The notes under the pieces are model-generated. The model had not been told where the DNA came from and ran no database searches. It saw nothing but the letters and a program-made list of their open reading frames with translations. 64,000 nt of DNA from Branchiostoma floridae. Taxonomy: Eukaryota > Chordata > Leptocardii > Amphioxiformes > Branchiostomatidae. The position numbers and the translations under genes were made by a program. The stretch's first letter is position 1. Every line of letters begins with the position of its first letter. The stretch covers positions 7,873,762 through 7,937,761 of the forward strand of contig NC_049993.1 in NCBI RefSeq assembly GCF_000003815.2, written 5' to 3'. Shown one piece after another: positions 13,901 through 28,104 of this stretch.

Positions 13901-16002
13901 TTGTAACCTCTTAAAAGGGGTCATGATTCAAGACTCATTTGGACACTGTCAATATTCCTCGCTTTTATAGCAAGAACATAATTCAACTGACACTTTATTG
14001 TAATGAAGTCAATCAGTCTTAAGGGCTCACCTTCTAGGATGTCTGCAACTTGTGCAGGGTCCACTACATTCAAGAATGTCTGGAACCATAAGATGCCAGA
14101 TGTAAGAAAGGCTTTCTGCATGCAAGACTTAGTTTGCCATGTACCATACAATCAGACTGAAGTTCTAGAATTTCAACAGCTGTTACAGTAACATTACAAT
14201 ATACTAGCTCTTGTGTGAAATTTAAAGGGCTTGTCAAAAAATCATATTTGTTCCAGAATGAAATATGAGAATACAAAAATTGGGTGTTCATTTAAAATTC
14301 CTCCCATTGTGACCTCATTTTGTGGGAATACAAAATACTGTTTGATATCTGCTAAAATCTAATTTGAAAGTTAACAAACATGTCCATTGTTTTCCTGATC
14401 TTGCTACGCAACCTTGTAAGAGAAATATCAACAGTTATGAATACCTGCAACTGAATGAATGTACTGGAATCATGGACAGCTATATAACTTATATCACAAA
14501 ATCAAAGTATAGTTTATCAACATACCCTTTCAAATTTGAACTTTTCATGATACAGCAGAGGGAAGACTGGAGGCAGGAGTTTTGTTCTCTTGTAGCGGCC
14601 CAGGATACAGGTGCTGAGGTAAACGTCATCTCGCTCTCTCAGGAACACACCTGGACACGTCACCTGTAAGGGAAACATACCTGTACATGTCAGCTGTCAT
14701 AGGAAACACACCTGTTCATGTGACATATAATTTATGGCAAATACACCTGGACATGTACGGCAGTCACCTGTAGTGGCAAATACACCTGGACATGCCACCT
14801 GTAATAGAAGATACACCTGTTCATGTCACATGTAATTGGCAAATAGAAATACACCTGTACATTGTCACCCCACTGTCCGACGATTTGCGGTGGGACACCC
14901 ATATCAACCACGCCACTAGCAAAGCTGGTAAGGTCCTAGGAGTCATTCGGCGCAACTTGACCCATTGTCCATCTAGGGTCAAGGCCACTTGTTACAAAGC
15001 GCTGGTACGGCCTCACTTGGAATATAGTGCCATCGTCTGGGACCCGTACACCAACAAAGGGATACAGGCGGTGGAGGCCGTCCAGCGCAGGGCAGCCCGA
15101 GTGACCCTAAATGACTACCGGCAGACTAGCAGCGTGACACAAATGCTTTCAGACCTGCAGTGGCGCCCTCTCTCCGAAAGGAGGAGGAACGCCCGCCTCA
15201 CCTTTTTCTATAAAGTAGTCAACAATAATATTAACATAGACGCCAGCAATATTCTGAAGCCTGCCCAAGGGCGTACCCGGGGTAGTCACGACTTCAAATA
15301 TCAACACATATTTGCACGCACCGATATCTACAAACATTCTTTTTTCCCACGCACAATTCCCGAGTGGAATGCCCTGCCTGGCACGGTTGTAAGCGCTCCC
15401 AACGTTGAGCACTTCCGTGCCAGGCAGGCGGCCTGCCCGCCCTAACCCGGGAGCCTCAGCTCCCCCCCCTACTTTTGCCCCTCGCGGGGTCATTTGGGGG
15501 TATCCTATGCAGATGCAGATGTAATGGAAAGCACACTTGGACTGAGGCTTCACCTGTGATTTTTAACAATTGTTACCGAGTTTACATACAGGTGTGACCC
15601 CTCCCCCCATAAAAAACAACAACAAAGCAAACTCAGAGGCCTCACGCCCCTTCTACACCTCTGACAATTCTTTTGGTTTTATCTTCATAATTTCTGAAAA
15701 ATCAAAACCTCATGCACCCCATACACTATACAGATGTGTCTTACCCCTCGCCCCCACTGTGATGACCCAGTCCTCCCCAAACCCCCTCCCCCCGCGCTAC
15801 ACACCCCTCAACAATCAATCCTACCCTCGCGATCACGCCCCTTTCCCCCTATCGTACGGCTTCCTATCAAAGCATACACCGATCAGACATGCCTGGCTTG
15901 CTCCTACCAGACCAGAGAACAAAATATCATCTAGAAGAAGGCGGAAAGACTCACGGCGTGTACGCTCAGATCCACCACACATTTCAGCGCCTTGCGCGGC
16001 AT
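7975..16002 (-). CDS. SPATA6: SPATA6, spermatogenesis-associated protein 6, complete, 14 exons
   Basis: Exons in transcript order: 16002-15955, 14663-14526, 14079-14031, 13862-13821, 13507-13383, 11573-11472, 11218-11042, 10660-10585, 10269-10223, 9959-9905, 9571-9430, 9029-8936, 8582-8515, 8122-7975. They join in phase to 436 codons (human ~488). Diagnostic blocks: N-terminal MPRKALKCVVDLSVHAVTCP, then GISPKLEFST, YEEPTISSRARSPSPYTKRR (residues ~180-199), PPFVVRNV, and a C-terminal YWSPKASSW...LFDNSMARIYSGLY block. The N-terminal ~150 residues are the SPATA6 domain; the middle is Ser/Arg/Pro-rich and probably disordered. In mouse the protein is needed for the sperm connecting piece (head-tail coupling). 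The start is fixed by the match to vertebrate MPK...CAL..Q and by a clean GTGAGT donor. Confidence 0.94.
9819..9887. other. Near-perfect 69-nt hairpin in SPATA6 intron 10
   Basis: Arms 9819-9850 and 9856-9887 pair with about 3 mismatches in 32 and a 5-base loop. The loop is short for a microRNA precursor, so a foldback transposon remnant is the likelier reading. No clear flanking duplication was seen. Confidence 0.5.
11756..12118. mobile_element. Non-autonomous PIF/Harbinger-like element (MITE), 363 bp
   Basis: Terminal inverted repeats of ~30 bases begin GGCCACACCAATTTAATTTC on each side. They are flanked by TAA at 11753-11755 and 12119-12121, the 3-bp TWA target typical of PIF/Harbinger. 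The interior is AT-rich with no transposase. It lies in SPATA6 intron 5. Confidence 0.8.
14638..14866. repeat. Minisatellite (31-39 bp units, ~7 copies) containing the 5' edge of SPATA6 exon 2
   Basis: The unit core (A)AATACACCTG(G/T)(A/T)CATGTCACCTGTAA recurs seven times from 14640 to about 14864. The first unit overlaps exon 2 (14526-14663) and carries its 3' splice site; the others lie in intron 1 and contain decayed acceptor-like AG sites on the minus strand. The array ends where the LINE fragment begins. Confidence 0.75.
14865..15525 (+). mobile_element. 5'-truncated LINE (CR1/L2-like), C-terminal part of ORF2
   Basis: An open frame from about 14869 to the stop near 15445 encodes ~190 residues typical of the post-RT part of CR1/L2-type LINEs: LSDDLRWDTHIN, KALVRPHLEYSAIVWDPYT, VQRRAARV, then TFFYKVVN and the C-terminal FFPRTIPEWNALP. 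The 3' end has a short ATGCAG repeat (15508-15520), as expected for LINEs that end in microsatellite tails. It sits antisense in SPATA6 intron 1. The well preserved frame suggests a fairly recent insertion. Confidence 0.85.
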
Positions 16003-18335
16003 GTTGCTCCTGACAACACCGCCTGGCTATGTCCGCTCGCCCCGGCGATCTCAGCGTTCCAGAACAAAACGTCGTTTCTATTCCCAGCTGGAACAAATAC
16101 TGCTACTGTTGTATGCAGTTTTCTTAAGATTTGACTCTCACGCCCTCTTGGTTAAGATGCACACTTGAGAAAGTTGTAGGGGGTTCCAGACAACGCTTGG
16201 CGTCCGACCGCGTCCCCTGAGCACAACTAACAACTGATCGTTTTGTTCCGGCTGACCTCTGACCTTGCATAAATTATCTCACCTGAGTGACGCTCCATTC
16301 CCATAGCATTGATAGTACACACACGCACTGTGTTATGTGTGTGGCTTTTACTATGATGTAATATCTCTACTTCTAATTGTTGGAATGGAAAGAAAAGAAG
16401 AAAGGAATAAGATTCGCATTTTAGAAAGAAAGTGTATAGTGATATCAAAGTTGACAACGGAGAAAGGTGCGTACGTCCGCCGCAGTGACCGTTACGTTTT
16501 GTTTGTTTTCTGTCATGTTACACGTGTGTCAGGTTCTGTGGACGTTGTTACACAACTGTTGTGTACTTTCCGAGGTCTTGCCATTAGCGCCTGGAAGAAA
16601 TCATTGAAGCTGCTCTTAGACTTGCCCTTTCTTCTTATTCTCTTTTTCTAGCAGCGTATTAAAGCTTGATACGTATCTCATGATCCCGTAATACGGTTTC
16701 GGTCTTTGCACCACTAAGTACTCTTCTCGAAAGAAAAAGGTCTGTACACATACTTAACTTAGACATACTGGTGGGGTGTAATATTTTAGCTGACAGAAAA
16801 AGACGGCACATAAGAAAAGGTCACGATTTTCCCCCATCGACCTATGCAAGGAGATTATTTACTCACACCTATAGAAAAAAGGATTTACATACGGGTACAA
16901 GTATATTACTAGTAAGTTGCGCATGCTTTATTTTTTTGAATCCTGAAACCCCACCCTGACCCACACCTTCTCTCATAATATTTCCCGTGTTGTCCCCAAA
17001 CTCACCTACATTTACGGACCTGCAGCTGACACGGAGGCAAACAGAAAGCAAGGACATTCATTCAAGCCAAGCATTGATTTATCGGGAGGTCACGTGTACA
17101 GTGCATGCACTCATTTTACTTTGACAGTGACGGAGTACTGATAGAAAATGTGACACCGTCAACAGTATGGTTGAACAATGGTTTTGATTGAACCCCAACT
17201 AGACTATTGAATTACACACGGCAATGGGAATTGACCGTGGTAAACCATATCGATAAGCAAAGGCGCAATGTGTGTAAAAGCTCAACTTCTTAAATGTATT
17301 CGTGTTTTAATTTCTTTGTACGATTCTCTGTTGGGTGGGGAAAATATTTTTGTCATTTCTTACTTTTTTCATTGTCCAAACTTGCGAATATTGTACATGT
17401 GATTTCTGAATTTTTTCATCTGTGTGAATTTCGATCCCATCCCCCGTGATATACCATGAACCATCCCTAATTGAGTGTCTGGTCCCCTACGTCACACGCA
17501 ATACCCTTCATACATGATCGATCAGGGTTATAAATATAACATCAATGTCACAACCGTAACAGTAGCATCACATTCACAAGTATGACTGTATCTTCGTAAC
17601 CTAAATGCTCGAGCTCACCTGGGTCAGTAGAAAAATCCCAGTCACACATTTAGTAGTAGGCTTCACCGTTTGCAGATAACAATATAGTGTCAAATAGAAA
17701 TGCCGTTAACTTTGGCTCCATACGAAATATATCATCCTCACTTAAAAGCTTCACAATTCGTGCCCCAGCCGGTTATATGATACTTCATGACTGGACGTTA
17801 CACGAAAGCCCGCATATTTAGCTTGAAGATTTGTTTAGAACTGAACCGATGAAAGAGTGCATTCCGCATTTGATGACAAGTTCCACTCTGTCTCGAAAAG
17901 TGGCTGGCAATCATCTCAGAGTAGTTGAGCTGATATTACTACCAGCCTTGACCGAAGTTTGCTTTACAGCCATACGCTATAGATGAAAATTGTTTTTAAT
18001 ACAAATTTGATGCAAATGCATGCGTATAGTAGCTAGTATCGTCTTACGTCTGTCGTTTAATAGAGGTGACAACATGCTACTTTTTTTCATGTCAGGTAGC
18101 GACATACCCAAAATCTTTTTAAGGATGTAAAAGTTTACTTTACCGAGACACGTACAAGCCTTCCGTTTCCAGCGATACGTCTGGTGTATAGGCTACTGGA
18201 ACGTACCACTACCACTACCTTACCACTTGAAAAAAAGGCACTTTTAAAACCTTAAGAGACACCATTAACTTGCGGTCGTGTGAAACCAGCTAGACTCCTT
18301 CGCTGACCGGTGTCAGGTATGATCAAGTATTTTTT
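16003..18335. other. Upstream region of SPATA6; no gene recognised
   Basis: About 2.3 kb on the 5' side of SPATA6. A GC-richer stretch near 15950-16260 is the likely SPATA6 promoter/5' UTR. The remainder holds only short frames without recognisable similarity. Confidence 0.4.
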
Positions 18336-18421
18336 GGGGAGCCCTGATTCGCGATTTTCATCTGCCTTTCCTGGCTTAGGGAACTTTGGCAGGTGTTGAA
18401 AATGGCGAATCGGTGCTCCCC
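18336..18421. other. 86-nt imperfect hairpin, microRNA-precursor-like
   Basis: The 5' arm starts GGGGAGC and the 3' arm ends GCTCCCC. The ~32-base arms pair through GATTCGC/GCGAATC and ATTTTCA/TGAAAAT with scattered mismatches, leaving a ~21-base loop. Size and loop fit a pre-miRNA, but a foldback transposon is equally possible. No flanking duplication is obvious. No known mature miRNA sequence was recognised. Confidence 0.45.
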
Positions 18422-18939
18422 CAAAATTAACGCCACCACTCCCAAAGTCTGCGAAGGAGGCAAACCAGCAGTGCATTACTACTCAAACGCATTACGTTAA
18501 TCTCCAAGCAGATATGGGTTGAAAACTCGTAATTTACTTAACTGCACGAGCTTCTCTGGCAGCAACTACCCTAACTGAGGGCCCCCAAGGGGGGGTACCG
18601 ACAACGCTCTACGCTAAATTCGGGAGGGCCGGCTACGTAATACGCTAAATTATGGACACTTTATTACGCTCTACGCTAAATCACGAAATTTCATAATGCA
18701 TTATGCAAATTTTTATTGTCTTTTGGCTGAACTCCGCCGACGGCAGAACATGTGAAGATGAGATCTAAACAAAACTGATAATTCCATCAATAAGATTAAA
18801 ACTTAACTTCTAAAGACGTCTTGCTGGCCAAAGGCGGCGACAGCAAATTTATAATGTGACGTAATTTTCAGCACTTGTAGCACCGAAAGCGGAGGCGCGA
18901 CAATCCTAGGCCGTCCGGGGGCATGCTCCCCCGGGAATA

Positions 18940-19920
18940 TTGTGAAATCCTGACCCTCTGAAACGCCATTTTATGCATTTTGAAGGGCAAATTTTGCTCA
19001 CAGACTAAGCTAAGTTAAATAGCATCCAATTAGAAATTCACATGGTTTTAGCTTTAAAGGGGCATTCCACTCCAGAAGGGAGTCTTGTTTTCCAATAGAT
19101 AATGTGTCAATGAATACATAATCAGCCTAATTTTGTGGAATTCACCTTGGGATGAATTACGTGATGTGTACAATAATGACACTCACTAAACCCATGCAGA
19201 CCCTACCCATGCATTCCCTATACGCATAGACACGGTGTTTATCGTACATATTTTCGGAATAAATGAGGTACGCTGAGCACACCGAGAAGGCAAATTGCTC
19301 ATAAGATAGCAAAGAATACAAGAACAAGACGAGATTTCTTAGCGAACCTGAAATTAGTTTTGTAACCTTACCTAAAAGTTTTGCATTGTATTCAGCCATA
19401 GGATTAATTCAATTAGAGGGTGCTTGGGGAGTTTAGTAGAATACTGAATGCTTTTGAGGTATGTGGAGCAACTGGGTATCACTATCGTATAATGTGAAGT
19501 AGTATGCAGTTATCACTTCCTAAAATTAATATCTATCGGAAAATAACACTCCCGTGTGGAGTGGAATGCCCCTTTAAGCTGGGCAACGCCCCCAAACATC
19601 ATTTTCTGATTTCGAGTGCCGAAAGCACGAACAGTCGAACTGTCGCAAGGTAGGTACGGGAAAATTTGGAAATTTTTACCCTCTGAAACACCATTTCCTG
19701 CATTTTGAGGGGCAAATTTTGCTGGCAGGCATATGCTCAATGCAATGACATTTCTGTCAGAGAAACGTCTTTGAGGGCGACGAGCGCCGGAGAGTCGTGA
19801 GCGCCGGAGGCCCAAGCCGTCGCAAGCCTTGGCAAGGGCCGCCCGGCGCCCGGAGAAAAATTTAAATCTCGACCCTCTGAAATGCCATTTCCTGCATTTA
19901 AGGGGCAAATTTTGCTTGTT
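18940..19920. repeat. Three tandem ~190-205 bp satellite units, interrupted by a MITE
   Basis: The block CCCTCTGAAA(C/T)GCCATTT...GGGCAAATTTTGCT recurs at 18954, 19681 and 19873. The last two are 192 bp apart. The first two are 727 bp apart, which falls to about 207 bp once the 516-bp MITE plus its 4-bp duplication is subtracted. Units also share GC-rich GAGCGCCGGAG-type segments. Confidence 0.65.
19058..19573. mobile_element. MITE with TTAA target duplication, 516 bp, inside the satellite
   Basis: The ends carry AGGGGCATTCCACTCCA in inverted orientation (17 perfect bases), each bordered outside by TTAA (19054-19057 and 19574-19577). A TTAA target is characteristic of piggyBac-type transposition, though the termini do not match a piggyBac family I can name. 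The interior has no transposase. Confidence 0.75.
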
Positions 19921-20095
19921 AACTAAGCTAAGACCCTAACTGTCGGAGAAGCTCGGTCAGTCCGAAAACATCGAAATCTTCTACCCCAACATCTGCTCGT
20001 AGATAATTGTTACGCGGAGTGCGGTTTTACCGTCTGACCAGTTCAGATAGAGATACTAGTACAGATGTCGGCATTATCACCATTACCACGTGCCA

Positions 20096-20104
20096 CCGGA
20101 AGTG
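20096..20104 (+). promoter_or_regulatory. ETS/GABP-type CCGGAAGTG site in the presumed LIM-gene promoter
   Basis: CCGGAAGTG matches the consensus ETS/GABPA core common in TATA-less housekeeping promoters. It lies ~570 bp upstream of the inferred start codon in a CpG-richer stretch (20020-20680). The promoter role is inference. Confidence 0.35.
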
Positions 20105-20675
20105 CGTCATCGGCTCTTAAGGACGATCCCTGACATTTTCTTTGTTATAATATATAGCACCGTCGGTTCCATATCCGGTCTCCGTACGCCGGCCGTTGAC
20201 ATTGTCGCCGGAAGGAAGAACGTCTTGCCAAGTGCAAATATCAGCGGGTTTCCGGATTTGCGGACTTTGGGTGCAACTCAGACCGATTAGTCAGTGGGGT
20301 CATACAACGGTTGGTCCCCAAATGTAGCGTGAAAGTATACATGTGTGGGTCCCAGAAGGCAGGCGTGCTGATAAAACCGGTCAGAACAGAGAGAGAGGGG
20401 GGACGGCTCGTGTGCGAGTGGATCGAAGTCCCATATTTCATCGCGCATCACGTGAGACATATCGATTGGAATCGAGCCCTAGTGTGCGGACGGAACAGTG
20501 GAACACCTCCGGTAGCCATCTCACACACTCACTGTACATACACAGCCGGAACACCGGTGCGGACGGTCGGCTATCCCTGGACAGGCTCCCAACACACAAC
20601 AGTTGCTGCGGTCAGCGATAGTGCTCGCTGTATCCACCCCTACCAGCTAGGAAGAAACCTGTGCCTCAGAGAAAC

Positions 20676-24955
<4,280 letters not shown>

Positions 24956-25145
24956 TACCATTCTACATTGAGCGAGCAACAGAGGGACTGAGCCTTAATT
25001 GAAAAAAAACTCAATATCTTTGAAGAAGCCCTTACATGAATTCATACAAGTGTTTTATATTCCGTAATTTTCTGATCCTCTTGATAGTTTTGACCTTTAG
25101 AAACTTGTAGCTTCTATTCTACATAGTCCACGGGTATACAGGCGT

Positions 25146-25248
25146 ATTCTCCAAGCAGAGGTTTCGTCTGGAGGGAGCGAGGCAGCGAGGCAGCGTTAAA
25201 AAGCGCGACCACTACTAGCCGCCCGACGGAAACCTCTGCTGGGAGAAT
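25146..25248. mobile_element. Short inverted-repeat element, ~103 bp
   Basis: The ends ATTCTCCAAGCAGAGGTTTC and the complement of AAACCTCTGCTGGGAGAAT match with one or two differences. The interior includes a GGAGGGAGCGAGGCAGCGAG stretch. No target duplication was resolved. It lies ~190 bp past the LIM-gene stop, so probably in the 3' UTR or just beyond. Confidence 0.5.
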
Positions 25249-25389
25249 GATACAGACGCTCTCAGTGTAATAACCATGAAGAGAGCATAAAAACTGATTC
25301 TGGAGAAAAACATACCAGTCTACATTCCCAATGTCAACATTCTTTCGACAAGTAGAAATATAGGGTACCCGGATGTTCTCAGTCACGTG

Positions 25390-25665
25390 ATTCTGACGTC
25401 AATAGCGGCCACCATGTTGGTTGGTTAAAATTTGTGGGTAGTCATCCTCGAGATGTGTTCTTAACAGCTGATCTACCTCCACCTCGACATGCCTGATTGC
25501 TACTTCTGATTAGAAACTAGAGAGCACTCAACACCATGACCAGATTACGAACCATTGAATTTCTTTCTTTGTCGTGCGTTCCAAATATTAATGATCGATC
25601 CCCATCTTGGATCTATCCAAACCACCAACATGGCGGTGGCTGATTATCAATTGTGACGTCACTTA
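25390..25665. mobile_element. Possible MITE with GACGTCA-containing inverted ends
   Basis: Imperfect inverted copies of GACGTCA...GCCACC..CATGTTGG occur near 25395-25430 and 25612-25661. Arms are gapped, so this is a weak call. Confidence 0.3.
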
Positions 25666-25705
25666 ATACTTGCAAACGCCTCAATAAACTGAAAGCTGCC
25701 AGGAT

Positions 25706-25710
<5 letters not shown>

Positions 25711-25768
<58 letters not shown>
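25711..25768. repeat. (TA)n microsatellite
   Basis: About 58 bases of alternating TA with a single CA interruption. Confidence 0.9.
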
Positions 25769-28070
25769 TACATACGGCTTCATCTGAGAATCTCTGAGCA
25801 CGCAATTAGGAAAATAGAGAGAAAATAGACATGGTGTAGAATGGGAAGTCTATTTAGTACCTTCGTATTGCACGTAAACGTCTGCCAGATTCTATCTGTA
25901 CGTTTATTGGTTAATACAAAATGTGCCACAGTTGAAGGTAATGGTAATAAGGAAAATGGTGAGAAACGCGATGGACACGGACACGTAACTTCTCTACCTG
26001 ATTGTCGTATATTGACCACGGAAAGAGTTTCAGCTGTATACCACTGTATATAGCACTATGCACAACTGATCGTCATGTTTTATATATCGGCGAGACAACA
26101 AAGTTGCTTTTTGTATTGTTTAAGATGTACAATATGGTATTATGGTCACAAAAGAGTCTACGCCTACGTTATGCACTGTAACTATACTAGTGTTTAAGCT
26201 CTAGTATTTGCCGCTGTTTCAATTAAAAAAGACAACAAGCATTTAGTGGACATACGCCAAGCCTCCAGTGCCGTTGCCATGGTATCCGTTACGTCACACC
26301 CGACGTAGGTTCAAGATCTTGCCAGTACCACTAGTAACACAGAACTATACACTCAACAAGACACGGAATTCTTGCATACATATTTGTCAAGTTTCTTGTG
26401 AACATGACATGTTGATTGTGTCTTTTTTAAAATGATAAGGATGAAAAATAGTAAAAGGACTGACTAACAGTTCCATGTCCTATGTGACGTGATCATTAAA
26501 GTCAATTCCAACAATCTCTAGTTTTAGAGGTCATTTTTGTTGGGTAGCGGAAAGTTTTAGCCTGCTTTGTTCTTTCTGGAATTGAGCCTATTTCTTTTCC
26601 ATGTTCATCATACTCAGTAAGTATGAGAGTTGGTTATGACATACTTCAATCTGAATACGTACTACCTCTGATTACCTTATAATTAAGAAATCTCAAGTCT
26701 GTCCAGGATATATAACGCATCAAACATGTCAAATACGAATTCAAAAATTGAACAGAGAAGTTTAAAACCAACAAGGTTTTCTATAATCTGATCCCCAAGT
26801 CGTCTTCTCTGGGCGTGCACAGGGCATTTCCGTGTCTTGTGCAGTCTTGGGGAACTCTGGGATTCTTCCCAGCTTTCGTCAGCCATTGTGGTCCTCAGTT
26901 CGACGCTGCAGACAACTAGGAAGTTGTAGAACCCGGGTAGGGGACTAGGTGTCAACAGGCAGCTAGGAGAATAAAGATTTTGTCTCCACGATTCTTGTCG
27001 GTCTAAGTTCCTGAAAAGCGTATTGACACTGATCCCAAGAGGGGGTTCACAACAGTGCGTCAGTATTTAACTATACTACTCTTCACTTTGTACCGGTATA
27101 ACGTCACCTAAATCACAAAATTGAGAATAACACACAGCTTCGAATTCGTCCTTTGCAATTAAAATAGTTTGCATGGAACATTATTCTGTGGTATCTAGGC
27201 ACCATTGAATACATTTGAAAATTTCAAAGCGTACTTTTCTCTTCTTTTTTTCACATTTGAAAAAAAACCATTAACAACGACAAAGTTACTTAAAAATGCG
27301 CTGTCATACGCTCACCAAGTTGTTTTCGATATTTCAACCAAGCAAACTTTTCAGATAATGGTTTACTGCTTTGTCTTCTTTCTCATACGTGACGTGAAGT
27401 TTTTTCTTTACATGTCTAAAATAGTTTCAACCCCCTAGGTTGTGGAATGATTCAGAATTCTGTATGTGCTAAAAGATCCACGGATTCTGTCCGTTTTCAA
27501 ACAACTCAGGGCGAAAGATACACTACTAAGTACTCTGACTACCATCACCATGGAAACACATAGGAAATGTTCGGTTAAAAATTCCACCTACTCCCAGTAT
27601 GCTATAGATCAATTTCTCCAATATCTGTAGATGCACGACAAATTTTATAGTCATTGATTATTTTAAACTGTATCATATTGTAATGTTTCTTGTGATGAAT
27701 TATTTGTATGTTTGTAGGGTCTGCCGCTACCAGCCCCAAGCTGACTTGGCAGACCCATGTATGTAAATGATTTGTCTCATCGTCAATAAAGTCAAAGTCA
27801 AAATGTTAACGTTACCTGTTCTTTCGTGACCAATTTCTTGCCATGCGCAAGAAACTGATGACTTGAACTACCAGAACGACGAATAAAACGTCACAAAAGC
27901 ACACGTAAAACACCCAGCCAAACCCTACATTTGCTTTGAGAGTAAAGCTAGTAGCAGATTCGAGCACCCTTGTACAGAAAGTATGTCGAATCAGCTGTTA
28001 CCAAATTACTCGCTCACTTTTGTCCGGGTCGATTGACCCGAACACAATCGCGTTTGTAAGCGCGTCTGTG
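25769..28070. other. Intergenic space before HECTD3; no gene supported
   Basis: A minus-strand frame at 26683-26889 starts with ATG but has no recognisable domain. A LINE-like 3' tail lies at 27715-27802. Otherwise nothing was recognised. Confidence 0.4.
27715..27802 (+). mobile_element. LINE-like 3' terminal fragment
   Basis: CAATAAAGTCAAAGTCAAA closes this fragment. It resembles the 3' end of the LINE at 51358-53495, whose sense-strand tail reads CAATAAACTTTGACTTGAC. It appears to be a short non-coding 3' piece. Confidence 0.4.
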
Positions 28071-28075
28071 ATTGG
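28071..28075 (-). promoter_or_regulatory. Inverted CCAAT box upstream of HECTD3
   Basis: ATTGG (CCAAT on the opposite strand) lies within TGATTGGCT, 30 bases before the chosen HECTD3 start codon in a CpG-containing stretch. An NF-Y site is plausible; function not shown. Confidence 0.35.
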
Positions 28076-28104
28076 CTGAGCCATGCTGTACCTCCAGTCC
28101 AGCG

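Noticed and set aside
15570-16134. Plus-strand frames of 66-147 codons upstream of SPATA6
   Set aside because: Pro-rich, low-complexity translations antisense to the SPATA6 first exon and promoter.
19513-19908. Minus-strand 131-codon frame with repeated segments
   Set aside because: It reads through satellite units; the repeated peptide reflects the DNA repeat.
26683-26955. Minus-strand 68-codon frame starting MADESWEESQSS
   Set aside because: No recognisable domain, no partner exons in phase were found, and length is within chance for this base composition.
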